Shown: piece by piece, positions 34,468-44,450 of the stretch
Position numbering within the stretch: the first letter of the stretch is position 1
Layout of the letters: every line of letters begins with the position of its first letter
From: Salvia splendens
Lineage: Eukaryota > Streptophyta > Magnoliopsida > Lamiales > Lamiaceae
Direction: 5' to 3'
Length of the DNA stretch: 64,000 bases
NCBI RefSeq assembly: GCF_004379255.2
Contig: NC_056052.1
Location: forward strand, 2,232,001 to 2,296,000
Program-made: the position numbers and the translations under genes
The notes under the pieces: generated by a model
Database searches by the model: none
What the model was told of the DNA's origin: nothing
Seen by the model: the letters and a program-made list of their open reading frames with translations, nothing else

Positions 34468-34844
34468 TTTTTTTTCTTTTTTTATGTAAATTTTTTTTAA
34501 TGAACCATTTGCAATTTTCCCGTATTCCGTGTCAAAATTATAATTCCGTTACGTATATTTATGAATTTGTGATTTTTTTATTGCGGGAAGTCCTAGTGGG
34601 AAGGGCGATGGGAAGGGCGGATTGCGAAGGGGACGTCCTAGTGACGTGGCAGTGGGATGGGAAGTCCTAGTGACGTGGCAGGAGGTGTTTTTGGGAAGTC
34701 CTAGTGGATGTCCGAGTGGGACATCCGCCCACTGGAGATGCTCTAAGTATCATTCTAAAATAAGATCCTTGTTTATGCAGTCAAGTATTCAATAAGTATA
34801 ACCCTTCGTTCACTTACAAATTAAACCCTATAAAGTAGGGGAAA

Positions 34845-35191
34845 ATGGCCTTTTCCCTTATAAAGAGATGTTACTCGTCTTGACCATCTCGATCTCACTC
34901 ATCCGTTTTGGTTTCTCACTCTCCCTTTACGACTACGATATTCAGATCTTCAATGCTTCGTATGACACGTCGTTGGTCGCCCAATGCACGATCAACGACA
35001 AGCCAATGGGAGCCATGACCTTGTAACGTGCGATATGACCATTGGAAATTTGCTTGTACGAGTACAATTTTTTTGATTCGGATAGATATTTGAAGATGTG
35101 TAAGGACATATATTGTTGGTGGAGCGTTCATGAGAGCGGCGTGTACATGAGATTTGGTGGTAGTGATGAGCTCCAATATCGATGGGCTTAG
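34845..35191 (+). pseudogene. S-protein homolog, copy 3, broken
   Basis: The start (MAFSLIKRCYSS frame) has lost bases relative to copies 1 and 2, so the signal peptide (MLLVLTISISLIRFGFSLSL by comparison) is out of frame with the ATG. It then reads YDYDIQIFNASYDTSLVAQC, TINDKPMGAMTL and a stop; a second frame has LTCDMTIGNLLVRVQFF and a third FDSDRYLKMCKDIYCWWSV and HESGVYMRFGGSDELQYRW. It keeps the cysteine-bearing middle block that copy 1 has lost. A clear member of the SPH family, but not functional. Confidence 0.8.
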
Positions 35192-35819
35192 AGTTATGTG
35201 AACAATTATGTGAAAGGGTGAAGCACGACTCAGTTGGTAATATGAGATGAATTAATGAATTATGTCAGAATAAAAATAATATCTGAATTTAAAAGGTATC
35301 GGTATAGTTTTTTCGACGATTTCTTTGAAATAGTAAATGAAATAAATTAATCTGGTAAATTATATTAATAGAGAATTATCTAAAGAATTCGTAATTGTAT
35401 GATGATTTTATGTTTCTTATAAAATGATATTCAGATGTACGAAAAATGATGTTGGTCTTTGACAATAATGATATTGTATCGAATTAAAAATGATATTGTA
35501 TTGTGCTTTAGATAAAATGATATTTTTGATAAAATGATACTTCGATGAAAGAAAATGACTTTGGTCTTCGACAATAATGACCATAGTGTATGAAGGAAAA
35601 ATGATATTAGTATGTTTAGCTTTAGGAGATAGCTAGGTTGAAAACGTATACTATTGAAATATTTATATAAATGACAGTACTAATGAATAACACTATGTTT
35701 TCTTAAAGAAATGCGAATAATTAATACTCCAAGTCATTACTATAAGCAATAACTTTGCAGTCAATAGCATTTCTTTGAAAGTCAATGAAAATTCAAATTC
35801 GTCCATGCCAAAATTTTAA

Positions 35820-36085
35820 ATTGAACCAAAATTCTGTAAGGAATTCTGTAAGGAAATTATCTCAGTAGACATTAAAAGGAAAAAATTTTCAAATAGAATC
35901 CTCGAATCAAATACAATTGTATAAGGAAATAATAACAAAATTAACTACAAGAAAAAGAAAATACCCTAAAATTGAATCCAAATTCTATAAGGAAATAACC
36001 ACAAAAACTAAATCTCACATTCGTTTACACAAAGACTAATTCTCTATTAGCGAAACGAAGCTTCCTTTATAGTACTCAAAATTCT
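35820..36085 (-). pseudogene. Block 3 spacer and 3' remnant of a second F-box gene
   Basis: The stretch AACTAAATCTCAC followed by GAAACGAAGCTTCCT near 36006-36075 matches the 3' UTR and last codons of the F-box gene at 29400-29475, and the 190 bases before it match the block 2 spacer. Beyond 36085 the similarity ends, so only the tail of this F-box copy is left. Confidence 0.65.
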
Positions 36086-37278
36086 GGGCTGGGCCGTCCT
36101 ACACGTCAAAGCCCAACACTAATTTACAAATGCACACTTTTTCTCATCAAATTATTTATGATGTAACGTTATTTTACCACAATAACTTAGTTATATATGG
36201 ACATACAAATCGGAAAAAAAAACAAGACAGCCAAATAGAAATAGATTACTTATAGAAATACGCAAACTAAATATGGGAAATAAAAGCCAAGAGACCTTCA
36301 TAATACCTCCTTAATCAGACCTTAATTAATTAATTATAGATTAGCTTATTTACTTCACCATGTACTGGAAAATGGAAATTTAAATATGTTAATACAACCA
36401 AGCAACGTGATTCATTCGTTCTCTTCTTTATTGGGACATCTAGCTACAATTTTTTGTCTCTCACAAAAGAAATGACATAATTTCAATAAAAAAAAGTCAT
36501 GATTGGAAATATTATAAAAGAAAAAAGAAAAAGACAGAGGTCTTTATCAAGATTCTACTTTTCCAAACTTTTATAACATAAGATTTGGACACCACTCACA
36601 AAATGAGAAAAGAGAGCCAAAAAAAGAAAAGCTGCCCACCATTAAGGGGTCTACTTACAAAGAAATGCACTATAATCGACTTTATTAACTAATTTTATTT
36701 AATTGTGTTGGTTTCGTATTTTACTCCATATAATCTTGTGGCAATTTTCAATTTCTGTGGAAATAATAACTGATTTTATTAAATTATGTTTGTTTCATAT
36801 TTCACTCTATATAAATTTGCTACTTCTCATTTTTGTGGGACATTAATTTTGAAGAGTCTCTTTAGTAGATATTCGAGTAGTTAATATATTCTATGTTTAA
36901 ACGATAAAAAGTGAGTTTCAAGTTTGAGTTTATACAATTTCCCCAACTCCAAAAAAGGAAGGATAAGTGACAAGTAATCCAAATTAATCGTAGTAATTAA
37001 ATTATTACATAAAATGTAGTAACAATTATAAAAGTATACTAAACAAGGTCAACACTGATAGTATCACAATGATAGTTTGTTATTTTTCTAGTACAACATA
37101 ATAGTAGTACACAATATAAAAGGAATATGCAAACTTTAGGCTTTGTTTCAAATTTGATCTAAAATTTATTGTGTTACAAATTAATAAGACCAACCTTTTT
37201 ATATAAAGCAAATTAGATCCAACTTTACAATTTGCATCAAAAGGCCCTTATATTAATTAGCATGTTTTTTTGGAGATG
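36086..37278. other. AT-rich spacer
   Basis: No gene, RNA or element border recognised between the end of block 3 and the second Copia element. Confidence 0.45.
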
Positions 37279-37283
37279 ATATT
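37279..37283. repeat. Target-site duplication of Copia element 2
   Basis: ATATT precedes the 5' LTR and recurs at 44446-44450 after the 3' LTR. Confidence 0.9.
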
Positions 37284-38292
37284 TGTAGAAATCATGGTAT
37301 TAAATATGTCCGGTCAATGGATTTTGACCAAATAATAAATGTGACGAGACATTTAATTTTGTGAAATTAAATGACATAGCGTCGATCTACATTTTACGTA
37401 GATAAATGTAGTATATTCACTTTCTAAAATCCGATTTCCGGTGAGTGAGAAATAGTGGATTAAAGTTGGGCATAATTAGCTTTTAATTAAAGCTTGGAGT
37501 TGGAGCTTAGAGAATAATTAACTAGTGTTAATTATCCCACATTGGAGGATTAACACATCTTTTAATGTGTATAAATTAAGTGACTTTATGTTACTTAATA
37601 ATTATAGTGGACTCGATCTCGATCTCGATCTTGATCTTGGGCTTGGACTTGGACTTGGACTTGGATCTTGGCAATTGGTCTTTGTGTGGTCTTTGGGCTT
37701 GGGGCTTGGCCCAAACTATTCTTTTTGGACCACCGCCGAGTCAGCAATCCAAGTGGCTTGACACGTCGTCAAGCGAGACACAGTCACGACTGCCATGTGA
37801 GAAATCCACACGCTCCACATGCGAAAGGCACACGCCTGCCACACGCTCGTAACCGACGTCGGTTACGAATCTGCCATGATGAGCCTTCATGGCTCGGTTG
37901 ACCCTGCATGGTGGCTTGGCCTATAAATAGGCTAGCCATACCACTGCATTAGGACACACAATTCCAAGCATTCTCTGCATCATAAGCTCTCTCCCTCTCT
38001 GCATTGTCTTTCTGTCGAAGCTCTGCCCTCTCCTCCATCCAGTTCGCCGGAGCTCTACTGATTGCGGTGCTGCATCAAAAGAGACGTAGTCGTTTTACCT
38101 TTGGGGACGAAACGCCAAACCGAAGAGCACTACCGGGGCGTATCTCGTCTTGCGGGAAGAGGCCTCCTCGACTCGGCTAAACATTCACGGTTAATTTGTT
38201 TCATTGTAATTCAGTTCAGTTTCGTTTCTTGTATTCCTTCTTTTGGGTTGTATTACGCCCGGCTTTTATCTCTTGTATTCCAGAAACCAACA
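37284..38292 (+). repeat. 5' LTR of Copia element 2
   Basis: Begins TGTAGAAATCATGG and ends AGAAACCAACA. It contains a run of CTCGAT/CTTGGA hexamers (37612-37670) and a TATA box (CTATAAATAG, 37920-37930). Confidence 0.92.
37920..37930 (+). promoter_or_regulatory. TATA box of the Copia 2 LTR promoter
   Basis: CCTATAAATAG in the 5' LTR, repeated at about 44073-44083 in the 3' LTR, with the expected CA-rich start region about 30 bases later. Confidence 0.5.
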
Positions 38293-38378
38293 ATCGCAAG
38301 ACGAGATAACTTGCTTTTGAAGGGTTTTTGACCTCTAAACTGAACTTAAAATTTCGAAACTTAAAACCTTTGCTGGAG

Positions 38379-40847
38379 ATGTCGACTGAATCTAACACCA
38401 CTGCTGCCGCCACCACCTCCGCCATTCCCTCCACCATGGCGACCACTGGACCGGTCAACACTTCATCGATTCCCTCGATGATGCCAACCCCCGGCTTCCC
38501 AGCTGCCTCATCCACCGTCCCTTGGGTTTGGGACAACCCCTTCGGGGCGTCCACTGGTTCCACCTTTGGTGGTTCGGTTGGTTCCACTTTTAGTGGTTCC
38601 TTCGGATCCTTTAATGGATCGAGTGTTGGTGCCTTCGGGCTCAATACTGGTGTTGGATCTTCCGGGATCAACACGAATGTGGGGGGCACTATGCCCAACA
38701 CGAACATGGGGGGCTCTATGCCCAACCAAGTTGCTGGCTCCTTCGGGGGCAACGGAATTGGTTCCTTCAATGGACCAAGTGCGGCACCTATGGCACCAAG
38801 AATGATGCCACCCGCCGAGAAGCCACCAAAGTTTGGAGGATCTGACTTCAAGCGGTGGTACCAGAAGATGTTGTTCTACTTGACAACATTGGGCGTCGCT
38901 AACTTCCTCACGGAAAATGAGCCGCCAGCGCCAAGTGACCAAGAGACTAGGCTCGAAGTCATGGCGGACTACGAAGCTTGGACAAAAGGAGATTATCTTT
39001 GTAAAAATTTCATTCTAAGTGCATTAGATGATAGTTTGTACAATGTATACTCCAATGTAACCACATCTAAACAAATGTGGGAAAGCCTAGAAAAGAAATA
39101 TAGCATAGATAATGCTGCATGGACTGAACAGGTCGTAGCGTCCAAGTTTATGGACTACAAAATGGTCGACTCTCGACCTATCATGGAGCAAGTCCAAGAG
39201 CTCCAAATGATCATCCACTCCTTAGTGGCTGAAGGGATGACCTTGCCCGATAAGTTCCTAAGGTGCACGATCATTGACAAGCTCCCTCCAAGTTGGAAGG
39301 ACTTCAAGAGTTATCTCAAGCACAAGCGAAAGCAGATGACCCTTGAAGACTTGATCGTGAAATTGAGCATTGAGGCCGACGTGCGCAAAAGTGATCAAAA
39401 GGCTAAGGGCTTCACCCCAAATGAAGCCAAAGCCAACCTGTTGGAGCGGGGCGGTCCCTCCAACAAACGCCCTCGCCCAAACCGTCCAAACGACAAAGGG
39501 AAGGGAAAGCAGCCTTCAAAGAAGTTTGAAGGCGACTGCTACAAGTGTGGCAAACCAGGCCACTTTGCTAAAGACTGCCGCAGCAAAAAGAAGAAGCCGG
39601 CAGCCCACGTCGTTGAGAAGGAGTTCAAAGACTGGGATGAAAACGACCTCATTGCTGTGGTCACCGAAGAGGTTAACCTTGTGGATAACAAGGGTGGCTG
39701 GTACATCGACACCGGCGCTACTGCTCATGTCTGCTCAGATAGGAGCAAGTTTGCCTCCTACACTGCTGCTGAAGGGAGGAAGATCAACATGGGGAATCAA
39801 GCATCGTCCGAAGTCCTCGGCGTTGGCAACGTGATTCTCATGATGACGTCTGGCGTCACAATCACTTTGAAGGATGTGCTGCATGTCCCGGACATCCGCA
39901 AGAACCTAGTATCAGGATCAATACTAGTTAATAAGGGGTTTAAACTTGTATTTGAGTCTGATAGGTTTGTCTTGTATAAGTTTGGAAAATCCCTCGGAAA
40001 AGGTTATGTAACCGATGGGCTTTTCAAGCTTAGTGTAGCAACTCGCAGTGTTGCAAAGCCATTGGCTAATAATAATAAAGCATCTACTTCCTCTTATTTG
40101 ACCGAGTCTTCAAATTTGTGGCATTGTAGATTGGGACATGTAAATTCAAAAGCCATTAAAAGATTAGTAAATTTAGATTTACTAAAGGCTAATGAAGTGG
40201 ATAATCAAGATAAATGTGAAATTTGTCTTGAAGCAAAAATGACTAAGTTGCCGTTTCATTCGGTTGAACGAAACACAAAACCCCTTGAATTAATTCACAC
40301 GGACGTATGTGATTTAAAGATGGTGCAAACAAGAGGTGGTAAAAAGTACTTTATCACTTTCATAGATGATTGCACAAGGTATTGCTACATTTATCTTTTA
40401 AGAAGTAAAGATGAAGCAATAGAAGCGTTCAAAAATTATAAGAACGAGGTTGAGAATCAACTTGGTTGTAAAATCAAAATGATTCGAAGCTATAGAAGAG
40501 GCGAATATGTAGCCCCGTTTGAGGAGTTATGCAACGCAAGTGGTATAATTCATCAAACAACTGCTCCATATTCACCACAATCTAATGGTGTTGCAGAACG
40601 CAAAAATCGAACTCTAAAAGAGATGATGAATGCACTGCTTCTAACTTCAGGATTACCACATAACATGTGGGGGGAAGCTGTTTTGACAGCCAACTATATC
40701 TTGAATAAGATCCCTCTCAAAGGAAAAGATGTCACTCCTTATGAGTTGTGGAAGGGAAGGAAGCCATCCTACAAATACCTCAAAGTGTGGGGGGTGTTTG
40801 GCAAATGTGATGGTTCCTCCGCCCAAAGAAGTTACAATCGGACCTAA
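38379..40847 (+). CDS. Copia 2 gag - protease - integrase ORF
   Basis: The start is the first ATG of the frame ([20 protein letters not shown]). A long Gly/Ser/Thr/Asn-rich N-terminus precedes the gag domain ([16 protein letters not shown]), a CCHC knuckle near residue 387 ([14 protein letters not shown]), protease ([13 protein letters not shown]), GAG-pre-integrase ([31 protein letters not shown]) and integrase. In the integrase the block normally reading S-D-R-G-G-E reads [15 protein letters not shown]: the second catalytic Asp is Tyr. HTDVCDLK and [10 protein letters not shown] keep the other two acids. The frame is lost at the G run near 40790 ([10 protein letters not shown] in place of the family KVWGC) and ends at 40847. 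Confidence 0.9.
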   Translation: MSTESNTTAAATTSAIPSTMATTGPVNTSSIPSMMPTPGFPAASSTVPWVWDNPFGASTGSTFGGSVGSTFSGSFGSFNGSSVGAFGLNTGVGSSGINTNVGGTMPNTNMGGSMPNQVAGSFGGNGIGSFNGPSAAPMAPRMMPPAEKPPKFGGSDFKRWYQKMLFYLTTLGVANFLTENEPPAPSDQETRLEVMADYEAWTKGDYLCKNFILSALDDSLYNVYSNVTTSKQMWESLEKKYSIDNAAWTEQVVASKFMDYKMVDSRPIMEQVQELQMIIHSLVAEGMTLPDKFLRCTIIDKLPPSWKDFKSYLKHKRKQMTLEDLIVKLSIEADVRKSDQKAKGFTPNEAKANLLERGGPSNKRPRPNRPNDKGKGKQPSKKFEGDCYKCGKPGHFAKDCRSKKKKPAAHVVEKEFKDWDENDLIAVVTEEVNLVDNKGGWYIDTGATAHVCSDRSKFASYTAAEGRKINMGNQASSEVLGVGNVILMMTSGVTITLKDVLHVPDIRKNLVSGSILVNKGFKLVFESDRFVLYKFGKSLGKGYVTDGLFKLSVATRSVAKPLANNNKASTSSYLTESSNLWHCRLGHVNSKAIKRLVNLDLLKANEVDNQDKCEICLEAKMTKLPFHSVERNTKPLELIHTDVCDLKMVQTRGGKKYFITFIDDCTRYCYIYLLRSKDEAIEAFKNYKNEVENQLGCKIKMIRSYRRGEYVAPFEELCNASGIIHQTTAPYSPQSNGVAERKNRTLKEMMNALLLTSGLPHNMWGEAVLTANYILNKIPLKGKDVTPYELWKGRKPSYKYLKVWGVFGKCDGSSAQRSYNRT

Positions 40848-42759
40848 GACGGTTGATTGCATCTTCATTGGATATGCACTTAACATTAGTGCATATCGAT
40901 TTGTTGTTCACAAGTCTGAAATATCGACTATCACAGTAGAAACAACAATTGAGTCGAGGAATGCTGTATTTCTCGAAAATACATTTCCTTGCAAAGACAA
41001 GGAAAAAGTCTCAACCAATTCTGAGACAAGAATTGAAGAAGCCACTAGTTCTAAACAAGTGGAAGAAGAAGCCACTAGTTCTAAATCAGCAGATGCGGAA
41101 CCTGAATCGCGCAAGCATGCAAGTCCCGATCCAAAAGATACAGTACTAAGACGTGGTAATAGAGTCAGAACACCAAAAACTTTTGGTCCTGACTACATTG
41201 CTTTCATGTTGGATGAAGAACCAACATCGATAAAAGTAGCCTTTGCTGGCCCAGACGGGCTGCATTGGAGAGAAGCTGTTCAAAGCGAAATTGATTCAAT
41301 TTTGCTAAACCACACATGGGTGTTGGTTGATTTGCCCGAAGGTGCTAAACCTTTAGGATGCAAATGGGTTCTTAAAAGAAAGTTTAAGGCCGATGGAACA
41401 GTTGATAAGTATAAAGCCCGATTAGTAGTAAAGGGTTTTAAACAAAAGGAAGGACATGACTTCTTCGATACCTATTCACCTGTAACAAGGATTACATCTA
41501 TACGAGTGCTTCTCGCTATTGCTACATTGCACAATCTTGAGATTCATCAAATGGATGTAAAGACCGCGTTTCTAAATGGTGAACTAGAAGATGAAATCTA
41601 TATGGAACAACCCGAAGGGTTTGTAGTACCTGGACAAGAGAAAAAGGTATGCAAGCTCGTAAAGTCCCTATATGGATTGAAACAAGCGCCATTGCAATGG
41701 CACTTGAAGTTTGATAATGTGATGTTATCAAATGGGTTTAAAATCAACGAGTGCGACAAATGTGTCTACATCAAGAGCACTAATAACGGTCATGTTATAG
41801 TGTGTCTCTACGTTGATGATATGTTAATCTTGGGTAGCAACACTCAAGTAATTAACGATACAAAGGCCATGTTAAAGAGTAACTTTGACATGAAAGACAT
41901 GGGTCTAGCCGATGTAATTCTTGGAATGAAGATTCTAAGAACGAATGATGGAATCATCTTAACACAATCACATTATGTTGAGAAGATATTGAATAAATTC
42001 AAAGCCTATGATGGCGCGCCGGTTAAGACTCCAATTGAACTCGACGTTCACTTGAGCAAAAACAAAGGCGAGCCCGTTGCACAAGAAGAGTATGCACGGG
42101 TCATCGGGTGCATTATGTACTTGACTAATTGCACTCGACCTGACATTGCTTGTGCCGTGAACAAGTTGAGTCGTTACACGAGCAATCCAAGCAAAGAGCA
42201 TTGGAGAGCTCTTGTGAGGGTTTTGAGATATTTAAAACACACTCAAAATCTTGGGCTACACTTCTCGAGATACCCCCCGGTACTCGAAGGGTACTGTGAT
42301 GCCAATTGGATATCCGATAATAGAGACTCACTTTCAACAAGTGGATATGTCTTTACTATTGGGGGTGGTGCTGTATCGTGGAAATCCACAAAACAGACCT
42401 ATATAGCCCGATCAACAATGGAATCGGAGTTCATTGCCTCGGATAAGGCTGGTGAGGAAGCCGAGTGGCTTAAGAACTTCCTTGAAGACATTCCATGTTG
42501 GTCTAAGCCAGTGCCACCAGTGCTGATCCACTGCGATAGCCAAGCAGCTATTGGAAGGGCAAACAATGGCTTCTATAACGGAAAGTCTCGACATATACGT
42601 CGACGACATAACACCGTGAGACATTTGATCACAACAGGGGTGATTACAATTGACTATGTGAAGTCAATAGATAATCTAGCGGATCCGCTAACCAAAGGGT
42701 TAAACCGTGATCAAATGAATAAGTTGCTAGAGGGAATGGGTTTGAAATCCACAAACTAA
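40729..42759 (+). CDS. Copia 2 reverse transcriptase - RNase H ORF
   Basis: Continues the previous polyprotein in another frame from about 40795 ([19 protein letters not shown]). A linker rich in Ser/Glu is followed by reverse transcriptase ([82 protein letters not shown], active-site YVDDMLIL) and RNase H ([50 protein letters not shown]), ending [20 protein letters not shown]. All core RT motifs are intact. The upstream residues before 40795 are frame-shadow. One extra G in a six-G run explains the break. Confidence 0.9.
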   Translation: MSLLMSCGREGSHPTNTSKCGGCLANVMVPPPKEVTIGPKTVDCIFIGYALNISAYRFVVHKSEISTITVETTIESRNAVFLENTFPCKDKEKVSTNSETRIEEATSSKQVEEEATSSKSADAEPESRKHASPDPKDTVLRRGNRVRTPKTFGPDYIAFMLDEEPTSIKVAFAGPDGLHWREAVQSEIDSILLNHTWVLVDLPEGAKPLGCKWVLKRKFKADGTVDKYKARLVVKGFKQKEGHDFFDTYSPVTRITSIRVLLAIATLHNLEIHQMDVKTAFLNGELEDEIYMEQPEGFVVPGQEKKVCKLVKSLYGLKQAPLQWHLKFDNVMLSNGFKINECDKCVYIKSTNNGHVIVCLYVDDMLILGSNTQVINDTKAMLKSNFDMKDMGLADVILGMKILRTNDGIILTQSHYVEKILNKFKAYDGAPVKTPIELDVHLSKNKGEPVAQEEYARVIGCIMYLTNCTRPDIACAVNKLSRYTSNPSKEHWRALVRVLRYLKHTQNLGLHFSRYPPVLEGYCDANWISDNRDSLSTSGYVFTIGGGAVSWKSTKQTYIARSTMESEFIASDKAGEEAEWLKNFLEDIPCWSKPVPPVLIHCDSQAAIGRANNGFYNGKSRHIRRRHNTVRHLITTGVITIDYVKSIDNLADPLTKGLNRDQMNKLLEGMGLKSTN

Positions 42760-43325
42760 AGAATTATCATAGTGGTAACCCAACCATGATGACTGGAGAT
42801 CCCAAGAACTTGGTTCAAAGGGACAACTAAGCTATGAGAGTTCATGAGAAACACTCAACTATATCTATTCCCTAGAGAGCAATAGAGTGTTGGAGAGCTT
42901 GCCTAGTGGTAAAGGCTAAGTCTATGACTTTTAATGGTTCTTAAGGATCTCAAAGAGATGGAATTATCAAAGAGACCAAGTATGGCAAGGTACTTGACTA
43001 AGAATCACCTATGTAAGTGCGAAGTGTGGTCGCTTCATAAAAAAAACGCACTTATGAATCCAAAGTGGTGTCCAAGACCGCAATGGACACAAAACGTGAG
43101 AACGGATGAGGTTGAGGTGTTTAAGCGTTAACACCATTGTCTCGGTGCACGCCGTGGGAAATTAGTTCAAAGCATCGCGCTACTAAGCCGCCTGTGTATC
43201 CGATGGTGTCGACTATGGAGGGTTCAAAGTCAACAACTACCTATCCTTATGCTTATATACCTCTCGAGGGTTGAGCTTGTGTCTGCATGCATATGCATTC
43301 GGCTATTTCCACTCATGTGGGGGGT
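42760..43325 (+). other. Copia 2 untranslated region before the 3' LTR
   Basis: Internal non-coding sequence of the element from the pol stop to the polypurine tract (GTGGGGGG near 43318-43324). No open frame of note. Confidence 0.6.
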
Positions 43326-44445
43326 TGTAGAAATCATGGTATTAAATATGCCCGGTCAATGGATTTTGACCAAATAATAAATGTGACGAGACATTTAATT
43401 TTGTGAAATTAAATGACATAGCGTCGATCTACATTTTACGTAGATAAATGTAGTATATTCACTTTCTCAAATCCGATTTCCGGTGAGTGAGAAATAGTGG
43501 ATTAAAGTTGGGCATAATTAGCTTTTAATTAAAGCTTGGAGTTGGAGCTTAGGGAATAATTAACTAGTGTTAATTATCCCACATTGGAGGATTAACACAT
43601 CTTTTAATGTGTATAAATTAAGTGACTTTATGTTACTTAATAATTATAGTGGACCAAGATGGGTGAAAGAGCCCACACGCGCGCACATGCGCGCGCCGCC
43701 GCCGCCCGCCCGCCCGAGCCCGTGCTTGTGCTCGTGCTCGCGGCCGCGGGCCGCGGGCCCCGGGCCCGATCCCGATCCCGATCTCGATCTTGATCTTGGG
43801 CTTGGGCTTGGACTTGGATCTTGGCAATTGGTCTTTGTGTGGTCTTTGGGCTTGGGGCTTGGCCCAAACTATTCTTTTTGGACCACCGCCGAGTCAGCAA
43901 TCCAAGTGGCTTGACACGTCGTCAAGCGAGGCACAGTCACGGCTGCCACGTGAGAAATCCACACGCTCCACATGCGAAAGGCACACGCCTGCCACACGCT
44001 CGTAACCGACGTCGGTTACGAATCTGCCATGATGAGCCTTCATGGCTCGGTTGACCCTGCATGGTGGCTTGGCCTATAAATAGGCTAGCCATACCACTGC
44101 ATTAGGACACACAATTCCAAGCATTCTCTGCATCATAAGCTCTCTCCCTCTCTGCATTGTCTTTCTGTCGAAGCTCTGCCCTCTCCTCCATCCAGTTCAC
44201 CGGAGCTCTACTGATTGCGGTGCTGCATCAAAAGAGACGTAGTCGTTTTACCTTTGGGGACGAAACGCCAAACCGAAGAGCACTACCGGGGCGTATCTCG
44301 TCTTGTGGGAAGAGGCCTCCTCTACTCGGCTAAACATTCACGGTTTATTTGTTTCATTGTAATTCAGTTCAGTTTCGTTTCTTGTATTCCTTCTTTTGGG
44401 TTGTATTACGCCCGGCTTTTATCTCTTGTATTCCAGAAACCAACA
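43326..44445 (+). repeat. 3' LTR of Copia element 2, with a GC-rich segment absent from the 5' LTR
   Basis: Aligns with the 5' LTR except for about 43655-43775, where a segment with GCGCGCACATGCGCGCG, GCCGCCGCCGCCCGCCCG and GCGGCCGCGGGCCGCGG replaces a few hexamers. The rest differs at about ten positions. Confidence 0.9.
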
Positions 44446-44450
44446 ATATT

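Larger units (their letters stand above)
31274..34743 (+). mobile_element. PIF/Harbinger element carrying only ORF1, with a nested solo LTR
   Basis: Inverted ends GAGCATCTCCAATGGCGGAC and, read backwards, GAGCATCTCCAGTGGGCGGA; TAA flanks both sides (31271-31273, 34744-34746). Inside are the two parts of the Myb/SANT-like ORF1; no transposase is present. GGACGTCC-type words are repeated in the subterminal regions. It lies within block 3 of the module. Confidence 0.85.
37284..44445 (+). mobile_element. Copia LTR retrotransposon 2, older, with unequal LTRs
   Basis: 7162 bp, TG...CA ends and a perfect 5-bp target duplication. The 5' LTR is 1009 bp, the 3' LTR 1120 bp; in the parts that align I count about ten substitutions. 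A G-rich tract (CATGTGGGGGG) before the 3' LTR is the likely polypurine tract. No canonical TGG-starting primer site follows the 5' LTR (the sequence there is ATCGCAAGACGAG). It encodes gag-pol with one frameshift and one lost catalytic residue. Confidence 0.93.

Noticed and set aside
37525..38331. Several frames of 77-90 codons inside the 5' LTR of Copia element 2 (and the same at 43567-44454)
   Set aside because: They lie wholly in LTR sequence, overlap each other in different frames and contain hexamer-repeat protein (LDLDLGLGLG); they are by-products of the repeat.
38216..38851. 211-codon minus-strand frame rich in Pro
   Set aside because: Antisense of the Gly/Ser/Asn-rich gag N-terminus of Copia element 2; low complexity explains its openness.
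42890..42930. tRNA-like words (TTGCCTAGTGGTAAAGGC)
   Set aside because: No matching box B or cloverleaf could be formed; it lies in the untranslated part of a Copia element.
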